64,000 nucleotides of DNA from Pseudomonadota bacterium (GCA_021809435.1 JAKBAD010000004.1:1-64000), one strand, 5' to 3'. Counted from the first letter of the stretch, positions 19,425 through 28,798 are shown. Translations and numbers: made by a program. The notes: generated by a model from the sequence alone, not told the origin.

Positions 19425-20681
19425 TCACAGCATGTCGCGCAGGCGGAACCAGCTGGTCGCCAGCAGCAGCGCCGGCACCCGGAACATGCGCCCGCCGGGA
19501 AAGCGGGCATGGGGAATGCGGGTGAACACATCAAACCGTTCCGCCTGACCTTTGATCGCCTCGGCGGCGAGTTTGCCGGCAAACCCGGTGAGCGCCAGCC
19601 CGTGGCCCGAAAACCCGTGGGCGAACAGGATGTTGGAGGCCAGCCGCCCAAAATGCGGCGCGCGGTTGACGGTGATGTCGACATTGCCGCCCCACACATA
19701 CTCAACCCGCGCATCGGCCAATTGGGGAAACACCTTGACCGCGCGCGCGCGCATGGCGGCGCCCAGGCTGGGCGGCGGCAGGGTGGAATAAGACACGCGA
19801 CCGCCAAAGAGCATGCGGTGATCGGGCGAGCGGCGGAAATAATCGAGCACGAAATTGAGGTCGGCCACGGCCTCATTGCCCGGAATCAGCGCCGCCACAT
19901 CGTCGCGCGGCTCGGTGGCCATGATATAGGTGCCAACCGGCATGATATAGCCCGCGATGCCCGACAGCAGCCCGCCCAGATAAGCGCCGCCCGCCACCAG
20001 CAGATATTTCGCCCGGATTTCATGCCCGCCAGCCTGGAGGGTGAGCGTCGCGCCCGGCTCGACATGGGAGACCTTGGCGCGCGCATAGAGCCTGGCCCCT
20101 GCCGTCTGCGCGGCTTTGGCGAGGCCCAGCGTGTAATTATAGGGGTGGATATGGCCCGAGATGTTATCCTCGAGCGCCGCCAGATAGCGCGGCGAATTAA
20201 GCCGGGCGCGCAGCTCCGCCCCTTCGAGCAGCCGCCCGACCGGGGCGCCGTAAGAGGCCAGCTCCTCCTGCTCGAGCTTTAAATCGCGCACATGGCGCGG
20301 CTTGATGGCGGCGTGCAGATAGCCGCGCACCGGGTCGGCGGGGATGTTGAACCGTGCGATCTGGGCGTGGAGCAGATCCACCGCCTCCACCGACATATCC
20401 CACAGCCGCCGGGCGGCCTCGGCGCCCACCAGCTGGTGGATTTTGTGCATGGAGGCGCCAAACCCCGGCAAAGCCTGGCCGCCATTGCGCCCAGATGCCC
20501 CCCAGCCGATCTCATGCGCCTCGAGCAGCGCCACCGAGAACCCCTGCTCGGCCAGATGCAGCGCCGCCGAAACACCCGTGATGCCGCCGCCGATGATGGC
20601 GACATCGACGCTCTGATCGCCGCCAAGCACATCGGCCTCGAACGCCACCTTGGCGGTGGCGTGGTAATAATTATTGAGCAT
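19425..20681 (-). CDS. FAD-dependent oxidoreductase, PuuB-like gamma-glutamylputrescine oxidase
   Basis: A 418-residue DAO-family flavoprotein. The N-terminal dinucleotide fold is VDVAIIGGGITGVSAALHLAE (about residues 25-45), followed by GWGASGRNGGQALPGF, and a C-terminal FAD contact reads HGFSGHGLALTGFAGKL. The sequence resembles PuuB/OrdL more than DadA. In the Puu route it oxidises gamma-glutamylputrescine to the aldehyde plus ammonia and hydrogen peroxide. Its partner ligase gene is immediately upstream, separated by 110 bp with a hairpin. The aldehyde dehydrogenase (PuuC) and hydrolase (PuuD) are not in the window. Another gamma-glutamylated amine is possible as substrate. Confidence 0.82.
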   Translation of the reverse strand: MLNNYYHATAKVAFEADVLGGDQSVDVAIIGGGITGVSAALHLAEQGFSVALLEAHEIGWGASGRNGGQALPGFGASMHKIHQLVGAEAARRLWDMSVEAVDLLHAQIARFNIPADPVRGYLHAAIKPRHVRDLKLEQEELASYGAPVGRLLEGAELRARLNSPRYLAALEDNISGHIHPYNYTLGLAKAAQTAGARLYARAKVSHVEPGATLTLQAGGHEIRAKYLLVAGGAYLGGLLSGIAGYIMPVGTYIMATEPRDDVAALIPGNEAVADLNFVLDYFRRSPDHRMLFGGRVSYSTLPPPSLGAAMRARAVKVFPQLADARVEYVWGGNVDITVNRAPHFGRLASNILFAHGFSGHGLALTGFAGKLAAEAIKGQAERFDVFTRIPHARFPGGRMFRVPALLLATSWFRLRDML

Positions 20682-20756
20682 GAGCCCCCCGGTCAGAGAC
20701 CGCGTTTGAACGCCCTTTTGAAGCAGGCGGGAAATATTGCGGAAATTTTTTGGAGT

Positions 20757-20783
20757 CTGGCCCTGTTTTCAATAAAGGGCCAG
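20757..20783. other. Hairpin between the PuuA-like and PuuB-like genes
   Basis: Perfect 8-bp inverted repeat CTGGCCCT/AGGGCCAG with an 11-nt A/T-rich loop, just after the ligase stop. On the coding (minus) strand no U-tract follows, so it is more likely an mRNA stabilising or attenuating hairpin than a full terminator. Confidence 0.5.
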
Positions 20784-20791
20784 AATCCGCC

Positions 20792-22141
20792 TCAAACATT
20801 CAGCAACAGGTGCTCGCGCTCCCAGCTGGAGATGACGCGCAGATACGTCTCATATTCAATGCGCTTCACCGCCACCAGCACATCAACCAGCTTCTCGCCC
20901 AGAATTTCACGCATGGGCTTGCTCTGGTCCATCAAATCCAGCGCCTTGCTGAGTTCGCGGGGCAGGGTGTAGGCGCCCGAATAAGCCGAGCCTTTCTGCT
21001 CGGGCGTCGGCGTCAGCCCCTCGACCATGCCGAGATACCCGCAGGCCAGCGTGGCGGCGAAGGCCAGATAGGGGTTGGCATCCGCGCCGGGCACGCGGTT
21101 TTCCACGCGCATGGCCGAAGGCTCGCCAAACGGCACGCGCAGCCCGCAGGTGCGGTTGTCATAGCCCCATTGCAAATTGATGGGCGCGTTGGAGAAGCGC
21201 GCCAGCCGTCGGTAGGAATTCACGTTCGGCCCGAAAATCGGCATCACGGCGGGGATGTATTTTTGCAGACCCGCCAGATAGCTCTTGAACAGCGGGCTGG
21301 CCTTGCCGTCGGGTCCGGCGAACAAATTGGCGCCGGTTTTAGGGTCCACGATGCTCTGATGCACATGCATGGCGCTGCCCGGCTCGCCCCCCATGGGCTT
21401 GGCCATGAAGGTGGCATAAATATTATGGCGCAACGCCACCTCGCGCACCGTGCGCTTGAACAAGAACACCTGATCGGCGAGGCTGAGCGGGTCGCCATGG
21501 AGGAAATTGATCTCCACCTGCGCCGCGCCCTCCTCGTGAATCAGCGTATCGAGGTCCATTTCCTGCAAATCGCAGAAATCATACATTTCCTCGAACAGCG
21601 GGTCGAACTCGTTGACCGCGTCGATCGAGTAGCTCTGGCGCCCCGATTCCTGGCGCCCCGAACGCCCGACGGGCGGCACCAGCGGGTAGTCGGGGTCGGT
21701 ATTGCGCGCGACCAGGTAGAATTCCAGCTCGGGCGCAAGCACCGGCTTCCAGCCTTTTTCCTCATAAAGCTTGAGCACGCGCTGCAACACCTGCCGAGGC
21801 GCCATCGGCACCGGCGTGCCGTTGGCGTATTGGCAGTCATGGATGATCTGCGCGGTGGGCTCATGCGCCCAGGGCACGAGGCGCACGGTCGAGGCATCGG
21901 GCACCAGCTTGATGTCGATGATCGCCGGGTCGGTCAGCGTGTCCTCGGGGTCATCGGGATATTCGCCGGTGACGGACTGGATGAAAATGGCCTCGGGCAA
22001 ACGCGGCGCGCCGCCTTGGAGGAATTTTTGCGCCGGCATGATCTTGCCGCGCGGAATGCCGGTGAGGTCGGGGACCAGACATTCGACTTCCGTGATTCGA
22101 TGTTCGTCGAACCACTCGTTCAGATCGATCTTATCACTCAT
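20792..22141 (-). CDS. Glutamine synthetase family, PuuA-like gamma-glutamylputrescine synthetase
   Basis: A 449-residue ATP-dependent ligase of the glutamine synthetase fold. Catalytic landmarks are APELEFYLV, the NFLHGDPLSLADQ region, KPMGGEPGSAMHVHQS (corresponding to the metal/ATP His region), the NSYRRL segment and RVENRVPGADANPYLAFA near the C-terminus. GlnA-specific features such as the adenylylation-loop tyrosine are not seen, and the shorter length and context with PuuB, PuuR and Pot proteins favour gamma-glutamyl transfer to an amine. The start is ATG 22141 (MSDKIDLNEW). The frame upstream to 22192 runs into the intergenic spacer after the binding-protein gene. Confidence 0.83.
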   Translation of the reverse strand: MSDKIDLNEWFDEHRITEVECLVPDLTGIPRGKIMPAQKFLQGGAPRLPEAIFIQSVTGEYPDDPEDTLTDPAIIDIKLVPDASTVRLVPWAHEPTAQIIHDCQYANGTPVPMAPRQVLQRVLKLYEEKGWKPVLAPELEFYLVARNTDPDYPLVPPVGRSGRQESGRQSYSIDAVNEFDPLFEEMYDFCDLQEMDLDTLIHEEGAAQVEINFLHGDPLSLADQVFLFKRTVREVALRHNIYATFMAKPMGGEPGSAMHVHQSIVDPKTGANLFAGPDGKASPLFKSYLAGLQKYIPAVMPIFGPNVNSYRRLARFSNAPINLQWGYDNRTCGLRVPFGEPSAMRVENRVPGADANPYLAFAATLACGYLGMVEGLTPTPEQKGSAYSGAYTLPRELSKALDLMDQSKPMREILGEKLVDVLVAVKRIEYETYLRVISSWEREHLLLNV

Positions 22142-22198
22142 GTCATCCTCAAATTGGGCGAAACGGCGGGGCACCCTGCCCCGCCGCCACACGCCGGG

Positions 22199-23278
22199 TT
22201 ACTGGAGCACGCTGGTCCAGATCTGGTTGAACAGCTTGTATTTGGCGCCGCGCAGAGGCGCCAGGAACTGCAGGTTTTTCAACTCCGCCTCGGAAGGATT
22301 GATGAGGTCGGAGGCCATGATGCCCGTGAGCTGCTTCTGCGAGGCGGCGTTGGGGCTGGCATATTGGTTGTAGTTGGAGAGATCGGCGCCGTTATCGGCA
22401 TTGAGGATGAAGTTGATGAACTCCAGCCCGAGCGCGGGGTGGGGCGCATGGGCGGGAATGGCCATGGTGTCCACCCAGATCTCCGACCCTTCCTTGGGCA
22501 GGTAGTATTTGAGCTTGGCGCAGGAGCCATCCGCCACGCACTGGCCGACATCACCGTTATAAGCCATCGACACGGCGGCCAGCCCCTTCTTCACCTGGCC
22601 AAGACCGGGCGTTTCATCGACAAAGCCGGCGAAATTCGGACGTTTCTTCATCTGCTCAATCAGCTTGGCCGCGGCGATCCACTGGCTTTCCTTGGCGCAG
22701 TTGAAGCCATAGCCAAGATAAGCGCAGGCGGCGCCGATCTGGTCACGCCCCTCGCCCTTGGGAAACACGAACGGGTAGTTGGGGTTTTGCTTGGGGTCGA
22801 ACACCAGGCCCCAGCCGGTCGGGGTGCCCTTGATCTTCGCGGGGTCGTAAACGACGCCGGTGGTGCCCCACTGATAGGGGATCGAGTAGGTGTCGTTGGG
22901 GTCGTAGGTGGGGTTCTGGAACCGCTTGGCGAGGTTGTCGAAATTGCTCAGCTTGGCGTGATCCAGCTTCTGGATCAGCCCCTCATCCTGCAGCTCGGGC
23001 ACATAATAGCTCGATGGCACGACCACGTCATATTGCGAGTCGCCGCCGGCGCGCAGCTTGGCCTCCATCTCGGCGTTGCTCTCGTAATCGGTCTCGACCA
23101 CCTTGCAGTTGCACTGCTTTTCAAACTTGGTGATCAGCGCCGGGTCGATATAGTCGGACCAGATGAACAGATTGAGCACCGGCTGATCGGCCTTGGCCGG
23201 CTGGGGCAGGCTGAGGCAAGCCCCCACCCCCAGCGCCAGGGCCACCGCGCCGGTGGCCATACGCGTTACGAATTTCAT
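22199..23278 (-). CDS. Polyamine ABC transporter, periplasmic binding protein (PotD/PotF-like)
   Basis: A 359-residue exported solute-binding protein. A signal peptide covers about residues 1-30 (Ala/Leu/Gly-rich, ending QPAKADQ). The mature domain begins LNLFIWSDYIDP, the classic PotD/PotF opening, followed by KVVETDYESNAEMEAKL and YDVVVPSSYYV. The GTTGVVYD and MAYNGDVGQ segments are also family-like. It probably captures putrescine or spermidine. Its start overlaps the stop of the permease gene before it by four bases, so the four transport genes form one unit. The exact polyamine cannot be read from the sequence. Confidence 0.9.
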   Translation of the reverse strand: MKFVTRMATGAVALALGVGACLSLPQPAKADQPVLNLFIWSDYIDPALITKFEKQCNCKVVETDYESNAEMEAKLRAGGDSQYDVVVPSSYYVPELQDEGLIQKLDHAKLSNFDNLAKRFQNPTYDPNDTYSIPYQWGTTGVVYDPAKIKGTPTGWGLVFDPKQNPNYPFVFPKGEGRDQIGAACAYLGYGFNCAKESQWIAAAKLIEQMKKRPNFAGFVDETPGLGQVKKGLAAVSMAYNGDVGQCVADGSCAKLKYYLPKEGSEIWVDTMAIPAHAPHPALGLEFINFILNADNGADLSNYNQYASPNAASQKQLTGIMASDLINPSEAELKNLQFLAPLRGAKYKLFNQIWTSVLQ

Positions 23279-24108
23279 GTCGCTTCCCTCCTTGTCGAGA
23301 ATTGGCCCGCGCGGTCACGGTGCCGGGTGATAAAGAAATGCGCCAAAGCCAGCACGATGACGGTCACAATCACCAAGGTGCCGATGGCGTTGATCTCAGG
23401 TGTCACGCCTTTGCGGGCGATGGCCGAATAAATGTAGATCGGCAGCGTAACACTGCCCGGCCCGGCGGTGAAGAAGCTGATGGTGAAATCGTCGATCGAG
23501 AGGGTGATGCCCAGCAAAAACCCGCCAATGATGGCCGGGCGCACCACCGGCAGGGTCAGGTGCAGAAAGCTTTTCACGGCATCGGCGTAGAGGTCGTTGG
23601 CGGCGTCGAATAAATTGGGGTCGAGCCCGGCCAGGCGCGCGACCACCGTGAGCGCCACATAAGGCACCTGGAATGTGATGTGGGCGATGATCATGGTTTG
23701 CAGCCCGGCCGCGAGCAGGCCCGTGGCATTATGCACCAGATTGAAGAAAATCAGCTCCGCGATGCCAAACACGATCGAGGGCATGATGATGGGGGTATAG
23801 ATGATGAGGCTGGGCCCGTGGCTGAGCCAGCCAGTGGCGTGGCGGTTGCGGAACCGGTGCAGCCCGTAGCCCAGCAATGTGCCAAGCACCGTGGAGGTGA
23901 ACGCCGACCCCAGCGCCAGCACCAGCGAGCGCCGCACCGCGGCGAAGACATTGGTGTCGGCGAACAGGACTTGATAGCCGTGCCACTCGCTGGCCGCGTG
24001 GGGGGTGAGAGAGTAATAGGCCACCAGCGCCAGCGGCGTGTAGAGCAGCACATAAACCGGCCATGAAATGCCCGAGAGTGTGTAGCGCACCGAGGCGGGC
24101 ATGTTCAT
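23275..24108 (-). CDS. Polyamine ABC transporter permease (PotC/PotI-like)
   Basis: A 277-residue inner-membrane permease with about six hydrophobic segments. The family opening VYVLLYTPLALVAYYSL appears near residue 18. The cytoplasmic coupling (EAA) loop reads LDPNLFDAANDLYADAVKSFLHLTLPVVRPAI, and ITLSIDDFTISFF follows, a signature of PotC-type subunits. The start overlaps the PotB-like stop and the stop overlaps the binding-protein start, each by four bases. Confidence 0.92.
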   Translation of the reverse strand: MNMPASVRYTLSGISWPVYVLLYTPLALVAYYSLTPHAASEWHGYQVLFADTNVFAAVRRSLVLALGSAFTSTVLGTLLGYGLHRFRNRHATGWLSHGPSLIIYTPIIMPSIVFGIAELIFFNLVHNATGLLAAGLQTMIIAHITFQVPYVALTVVARLAGLDPNLFDAANDLYADAVKSFLHLTLPVVRPAIIGGFLLGITLSIDDFTISFFTAGPGSVTLPIYIYSAIARKGVTPEINAIGTLVIVTVIVLALAHFFITRHRDRAGQFSTRREAT

Positions 24109-25019
24109 ATCGCGGCCTCCTCGGCCCCGCCGACCTTTTTCGAGAGCACCCGGAACGCGATGAGCCCGGCGGCGGTGAACACCAGCATGATGAGCGTGAG
24201 CGCCGCGCCATAGGGCCAGTCGGGCGTTTCGGTGAACTGGTTGGCGATCAGCGAGCCGATCATCATGGCTTTGTCGCCGCCCAGAAGCTGGGGCACGATA
24301 TAATCGCCAAACGCCGGAATGGCGACGAAGATGATGCCCGAGAGCAGCCCCGGCACGGTTTGCGGAAACACCGCGTGCCAGAACAGCCGCAACCCCGAGG
24401 CATAGAGATCGCGCCCGGCCTCGACCAGCGTCCAGTCCATTTTTTCGGCCGAGGCATAAAGCGGCACCACCATGTAAGGCAAATAATTATAGGCCAGGCC
24501 CGTGGTGACCGCGAAACTGCCCGGCGCCATGCCGAGATCGGGCGGCAGCAGCCCGAGCGCGTGCCCCAGCATCGAGAGCGGGGCGTTGGGGCCGAGCAGC
24601 TCCATCCAGGCATAGGTGCGCACCACCTGGTTGGTCCAGCTGGGCAGCACAATGAACAGCAGCAGCAGCGGGCGCAGGCTGGGGCGCTGCGAGAGAATGA
24701 AGAACACCAGCGGGTAGGAGAGCAGCGCCGAGACCAGCGTGGCGATGCCCGCCTGCTGCAGAGAGCGCAAAAACACCAGGATATTGCCTGAATCCCACCC
24801 CAGCAGCGAATACCCCGCCACCTGCGCGAAGGATTGGGTGGAGAGTGGCATGACCGGGTTGCCGTAATCATCGCTCGAGAAAAAGGCGATGCCCAGCAGC
24901 AGCGCCGAGGGCAGGATCAGGAACAGCATGATCCAGATCAGCCCCGGCCCCGAGGTGATCATCAGCCGCCGGCGCTGGCGGCCGGCCTCAAGCTCGATTT
25001 CGGTTTTTTCGCGTATCAT
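24105..25019 (-). CDS. Polyamine ABC transporter permease (PotB/PotH-like)
   Basis: The first of two permease subunits, 304 residues with about six membrane helices. A basic N-terminus (GRQRRRL) precedes the first helix. The coupling loop LVEAGRDLYASGLRLFWHAVFPQTVPGLLSG and the following VAIPAFGDYIVPQLLGG are hallmarks of PotB/PotH. It pairs with the PotC-like protein to form the channel. It lies 37 bp downstream of the ATPase gene. Confidence 0.92.
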   Translation of the reverse strand: MIREKTEIELEAGRQRRRLMITSGPGLIWIMLFLILPSALLLGIAFFSSDDYGNPVMPLSTQSFAQVAGYSLLGWDSGNILVFLRSLQQAGIATLVSALLSYPLVFFILSQRPSLRPLLLLFIVLPSWTNQVVRTYAWMELLGPNAPLSMLGHALGLLPPDLGMAPGSFAVTTGLAYNYLPYMVVPLYASAEKMDWTLVEAGRDLYASGLRLFWHAVFPQTVPGLLSGIIFVAIPAFGDYIVPQLLGGDKAMMIGSLIANQFTETPDWPYGAALTLIMLVFTAAGLIAFRVLSKKVGGAEEAAI

Positions 25020-25056
25020 GACGCCATCTCGGTTCAGGGGGCTGGTGCGCGCCCCG

Positions 25057-26151
25057 TCAGGGCTGCACCAGCATGATGTTTTCGGGCTTCAGCTCCACGG
25101 CCACCTTCTCGCCCGGCCGCCAAGAGCGCTCGGCCGCCTGGTTGTTGGTGTCAAAAGCCAGCACGATCTGGCCATTGGCCAGCTCGACGCGGTATTGCGT
25201 CGCGGCGCCCATGTAAATCGCCTCGCGGATGGTGCCAAAAAACAGGTTCACCCGCTCGCGCGGCGCTGCGGTATCGGTATAGACCCAGATTTTCTCCGGC
25301 CGGATCATGGCCAGCGCGCCCGGGCGGTAGGGTTCGTTGATCACCAGCGGGCCTAGCGGCGTGTCGGCGTTGTGGCCCTGGCACCCGGCGATCGGCCAGA
25401 TGTTGGAAAGCCCCAGAAACTCAGCCACGAACACGTTTTGCGGCTTCTCATACACATCGAGCACCGGCCCGATCTGCTGCAATTTGCCCTTGCTCATCAC
25501 CGCGATGCGGTCAGACATCACCAGCGCCTCATGCTGGTCGTGGGTGACGAAGATGAAGGTCATCCCCAGGCGCTTTTGCATACGCAGCAATTCAATCTGC
25601 AGCTCGGCGCGCAGCTTGGCGTCCAACGCCGAGAGCGGCTCATCGAGCAGCACAACCTCGGGCTCGTTCACCAAGGCGCGCGCCAATGCCACGCGCTGGC
25701 GCTGCCCGCCCGAGAGCTGCGCCGCCGAACGCTTGGCGAATTGCCCGATTTGCGTGAGCTCCATGATGGCATCCACGCGCCGTTTGCGCTCATCGGTCTT
25801 CACGCCGCGCATTTTCAGCCCAAAGCCGATATTCTGCTCGACATTGAGGTGCGGAAACAGCGCGTAAGACTGGAACACCGTGTTCACGGCGCGCTTATGG
25901 GCTGGCACGTCCTGCATCTCACGCCCCGAGATGACGATGCGCCCATCATCGGGGGTTTCAAACCCCGCGATCATGCGCAACAGCGTGGTCTTGCCGCATC
26001 CCGAGGGGCCGAGGAGCGTGAAGAATTCACCGGCTTGAATATCGAGATCGATGTGATCGACCGCGGCGACCGCGCCGGCGAAAATACGGGTCACACCCTT
26101 GAGCGATATGGCGCCGCGCTGTGTGGCGGAAATGGTCTGGGAGGCAGACAT
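25057..26151 (-). CDS. Polyamine ABC transporter ATP-binding protein (PotA/PotG-like)
   Basis: A 364-residue ATPase energising the transporter. Walker A is GPSGCGKT (residues 48-55), the signature is LSGGQRQRVALARALV, Walker B is VVLLDEPLSALD, and the switch His lies in FVTHDQHEAL. The C-terminal part carries a TOBE/OB-type regulatory domain (AMIRPEKIWV, VAVELKPENIMLV). ATG 26151 has GGGAGG 7 bp upstream and is preferred over the GTG two codons earlier. It is the first gene of the polyamine operon, opposite the PuuR-like regulator across about 230 bp. Confidence 0.93.
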   Translation of the reverse strand: MSASQTISATQRGAISLKGVTRIFAGAVAAVDHIDLDIQAGEFFTLLGPSGCGKTTLLRMIAGFETPDDGRIVISGREMQDVPAHKRAVNTVFQSYALFPHLNVEQNIGFGLKMRGVKTDERKRRVDAIMELTQIGQFAKRSAAQLSGGQRQRVALARALVNEPEVVLLDEPLSALDAKLRAELQIELLRMQKRLGMTFIFVTHDQHEALVMSDRIAVMSKGKLQQIGPVLDVYEKPQNVFVAEFLGLSNIWPIAGCQGHNADTPLGPLVINEPYRPGALAMIRPEKIWVYTDTAAPRERVNLFFGTIREAIYMGAATQYRVELANGQIVLAFDTNNQAAERSWRPGEKVAVELKPENIMLVQP

Positions 26152-26381
26152 CACCACGCCTCCCGGTACAGGGGAGCAAAGCGGTCAGTATCGGGCGGCG
26201 TTATGTTCCACAGCACGCAAATCCCCGTTTTTGTTACCCTTGAAGTCTGGCTTAACCTATGGGGCGGCGTCAAGAATAATTGGCCAAAGTTTTACCATGC
26301 GCGGGGAATGGCCATTGCGGTTGAGGGCCTTGGGCGCGTAACATCGTCCAGAATACTAAACGTAGAAAAACAGCGGAGACC
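26152..26381. promoter_or_regulatory. Divergent control region of the polyamine operon and its regulator gene
   Basis: This 230-bp spacer is noticeably richer in A and T than the flanking genes. It includes the palindrome TTGGCCAA (26280-26287). A possible promoter for the regulator gene is TTGGGC (26330-26335) with an 18-bp spacer to TACTAA (26354-26359). I do not see a copy of the E. coli PuuR operator. Confidence 0.35.
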
Positions 26382-26960
26382 ATGGCGGACGATTTTGCGA
26401 CCGGGGAGATTTCAGACGATATCGGCACCCGCCTGAAGCTGGTACGGCAAATTTTCGGCCTGACCCAACGTGAACTGGCGCGCCGCGCGGGCGTCACCAA
26501 CGGCGCCATTTCGCTCATCGAGCAGAACCGGGTCAGCCCCTCCATCTCCTCGCTCAAGAAGATCCTCGACGGCATCCCCCTCTCGATGGCCGATTTCTTC
26601 ACCCTCAATTTTTCCCCCAGCGAGGAGGTGTTCTTCACCGCCGAGAGCCTGCCCGACATCGCCTCCGACCATGCGATGAGCTGGCGCATGATCGGCGCCA
26701 AAATGAAGGACCGCGCCCTGCTGATGCTCAAGGAAACCTACGAGCCCGGCGCCGATACGGGCGATGCCATGCTCCGCCACGAGGGCGAGGAATGCGGCAT
26801 CGTCATCTCCGGCACGATCATCGTCACGGTTGGCATGCAGGAGCGCCAGCTCGGCCCGGGCGATGCCTATTATTTCCGCTCCGATATTCCCCACCGCTTC
26901 CGCAATCCCGGCGCCGAGCCCTGCGTGATGGTCAGCGCCGCCACCCCGGCCTCGTTCTGA
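26382..26960 (+). CDS. HTH-cupin regulator, PuuR-like
   Basis: A 192-residue repressor-type protein. The N-terminal XRE helix-turn-helix is RLKLVRQIFGLTQRELARRAGVTNGAISLIEQNRVSPSISSLKKIL (about residues 17-62). A C-terminal cupin ligand domain includes LRHEGEECGIVISGTIIVTV and a DIPHRFRNP motif. The architecture and length equal E. coli PuuR, which represses polyamine catabolism genes and responds to putrescine. Divergent placement next to the transporter/ligase/oxidase operon supports the same role here. A GGAG lies a few bases before the ATG. Confidence 0.87.
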   Translation: MADDFATGEISDDIGTRLKLVRQIFGLTQRELARRAGVTNGAISLIEQNRVSPSISSLKKILDGIPLSMADFFTLNFSPSEEVFFTAESLPDIASDHAMSWRMIGAKMKDRALLMLKETYEPGADTGDAMLRHEGEECGIVISGTIIVTVGMQERQLGPGDAYYFRSDIPHRFRNPGAEPCVMVSAATPASF

Positions 26961-26970
26961 CCCCCCTCCG

Positions 26971-28620
26971 TCAGGGTTTGTGAGCCTGCTGCTCCTCCGC
27001 GAGCAGCTCCTTCTTCGAGAGCTTGCCAACCATGGTCTTGGGCAGCGCGGCGCGGATTTCGACCTTTTTGGGCATCTCGATCTTGTTGAGCTTGTCTTTG
27101 AGGAACTCGAGGATGTCGTCGCCGGTGGTCGCCTCGAATCCGGCGCGCAGCGTGACATAAAGCTTGGGCGCCTGGCCGCGGTAAGGATCGGGAATGCCAA
27201 CCGCGATCGCCTCGGCCACCGCCGGATGCTGATAGGCCGCCTCCTCGATCACGCGCGGATAGACATTGAAGCCCGAGCAGATGATCAGATCCTTGATCCG
27301 GTCGACGATGAACAGGCAACCATCCTCATCGAGATAGCCGATATCGCCGGTGCGGAAAAACCCGTCGGTGAACGCATAGGCGGTTTCCTCGGGCTGGTTG
27401 TAATAGCCCAGCATCACTTGCGGGCCGCGCGCGCAAATCTCCCCGCGCGCGCCCTGGGGCAGCACGATTTCGGGGTTGGCGGGGTCGCGGATCTGGATTT
27501 CGGTGCCCGGAATCGCCGGCCCGACGCTGCCATGCTTGATCATATCGGGGCGCGAGAAGGTGAGCGCGGGCGCGGTCTCGGAGAGCCCATAGCCTTCGAG
27601 GATGCGGCTCTTCGAGATGCGCTCGAAGCGCTCCATCACCTCGACCGAAAGCGGCGCGCCGCCCGAGACGCAGAATTTGATGAAGCTGAGATCACCGCGC
27701 CCCGAGGCCTCGGCCGCCGTGCTGATGGCGGTGAACAGCGTGGGCACGCCGGGCACGATGGTGGGTTTGCGGGCATAGAGCGTCTTCATGATCTCGCCGA
27801 TCTCGGGCTTGGGCAGCAAGATCAGTTCGGCACCGATCGCGAGGCCGAGATTCATCACCGCGGTCATCGCGAAGACATGAAAGAACGGCAAAATGCCCAA
27901 AAACCGCTCGGCCCCCGGCACGAGCGGCGGCAAGATCGCCTGCACCTGGTGCACATTCACCGTGACATTGGCGTGCGAAAGCATGGCCGCCTTGGGCACG
28001 CCGGTGGTGCCGCCGGTGAATTGCAGCACGGCCACATCGCGCAGCGGGTCGATCTCGACCGGCCGAAACGGCGCGGTGGCGTGGGTGAGCAGGGCCTCGA
28101 AGCGCATATAGGGTGCCGCCGCCGGAATTTTCGCCAGCGCGCCAGGCTTGAACAGCTTGAGCGCCACCCCCTTCAGCGCCGGCAGCGCCGCCGCCAGCGA
28201 ACAAACAATAACCCGCGCAAGCCTGCCCTTGCCGGCCAGGATCCGCACCGTCTCGAACACCGGCGCGGCGTCGATGGTCACGATCATCTGGCAACCCGTG
28301 TCGCGCAGCATCAGTTCCATCTCGTGCGCGGTGTAGAGCGGATTGAAATTCAGCACCGTGGCGCCGGTCTTGAGCACGGCGAAATACATGATCACCGAGT
28401 AGGGCGTGTTGGGCAGGCACAGCCCCACCTTGGTGCCCTTGCCCACGCCCAGCGCCTGCAACCCGGCGGCGGCGCGCTCGGTCAATTGCCCGACCTCGCG
28501 ATAACTATAGCGCCGGCCGAGAAAATCGATGGCCGTATGCTGCGCGAAACGGCTCACCGCCTCGTCGAGCAGCGTGGCAACCGGCACGGGGCTAAACCCC
28601 GGCGCAATGGTCTCGAGCAT
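26971..28620 (-). CDS. Long-chain fatty acid-CoA ligase (FadD-like)
   Basis: A 549-residue adenylate-forming enzyme that activates fatty acids to acyl-CoA for beta-oxidation. Motifs are FTGGTTGVPKAAMLSHA (P-loop; Gly replaces the usual Ser in the second position), EGYGLSETAPALTFS, TGDIGYLDEDG, DRIKDLIICSGFNVYP and the C-terminal lysine region TMVGKLSKKELL. It converges on the PuuR-like gene with only 10 bp between them and is probably monocistronic. It is distinct from the synthetase at 980-2662, which belongs to the leucine operon. Confidence 0.9.
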   Translation of the reverse strand: MLETIAPGFSPVPVATLLDEAVSRFAQHTAIDFLGRRYSYREVGQLTERAAAGLQALGVGKGTKVGLCLPNTPYSVIMYFAVLKTGATVLNFNPLYTAHEMELMLRDTGCQMIVTIDAAPVFETVRILAGKGRLARVIVCSLAAALPALKGVALKLFKPGALAKIPAAAPYMRFEALLTHATAPFRPVEIDPLRDVAVLQFTGGTTGVPKAAMLSHANVTVNVHQVQAILPPLVPGAERFLGILPFFHVFAMTAVMNLGLAIGAELILLPKPEIGEIMKTLYARKPTIVPGVPTLFTAISTAAEASGRGDLSFIKFCVSGGAPLSVEVMERFERISKSRILEGYGLSETAPALTFSRPDMIKHGSVGPAIPGTEIQIRDPANPEIVLPQGARGEICARGPQVMLGYYNQPEETAYAFTDGFFRTGDIGYLDEDGCLFIVDRIKDLIICSGFNVYPRVIEEAAYQHPAVAEAIAVGIPDPYRGQAPKLYVTLRAGFEATTGDDILEFLKDKLNKIEMPKKVEIRAALPKTMVGKLSKKELLAEEQQAHKP

Positions 28621-28746
28621 GGTTTCCCCCTTATCACCCTGATGTGCCGTCTGTGCTTGAACGCGGCAACACCCTGATGACGTAATTTATCTTTGGCCTT
28701 CCGTAAACGTCAACCTAATGGGGGAGGCGGTGTTTGGCAAACAAAA

Positions 28747-28775
28747 AGGCCGGTGCGGCACATGCCGCCCGGCCT
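28747..28775 (-). terminator. Terminator of the cold-shock gene
   Basis: On the minus strand, stem AGGCCGG/CCGGCCT with an inner GCGGC/GCCGC extension is followed by TTTTTG. It lies 24 bp beyond the cold-shock stop codon. Confidence 0.85.
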
Positions 28776-28798
28776 CATCGGTCCGCCAGGGCGGGAGA

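Noticed and set aside
17910-20282. 790-residue plus-strand open frame over pirin, universal stress and oxidase genes
   Set aside because: It is antisense to three well-identified genes and shows no domain. Long antisense frames are expected at this GC content.
20750-23431. Very long plus-strand open frame (893 residues) opposite the ligase and binding-protein genes
   Set aside because: It is a shadow frame: composition is His/Arg/Gly-rich and repetitive, it crosses two real genes on the other strand, and it lacks any recognisable motif.
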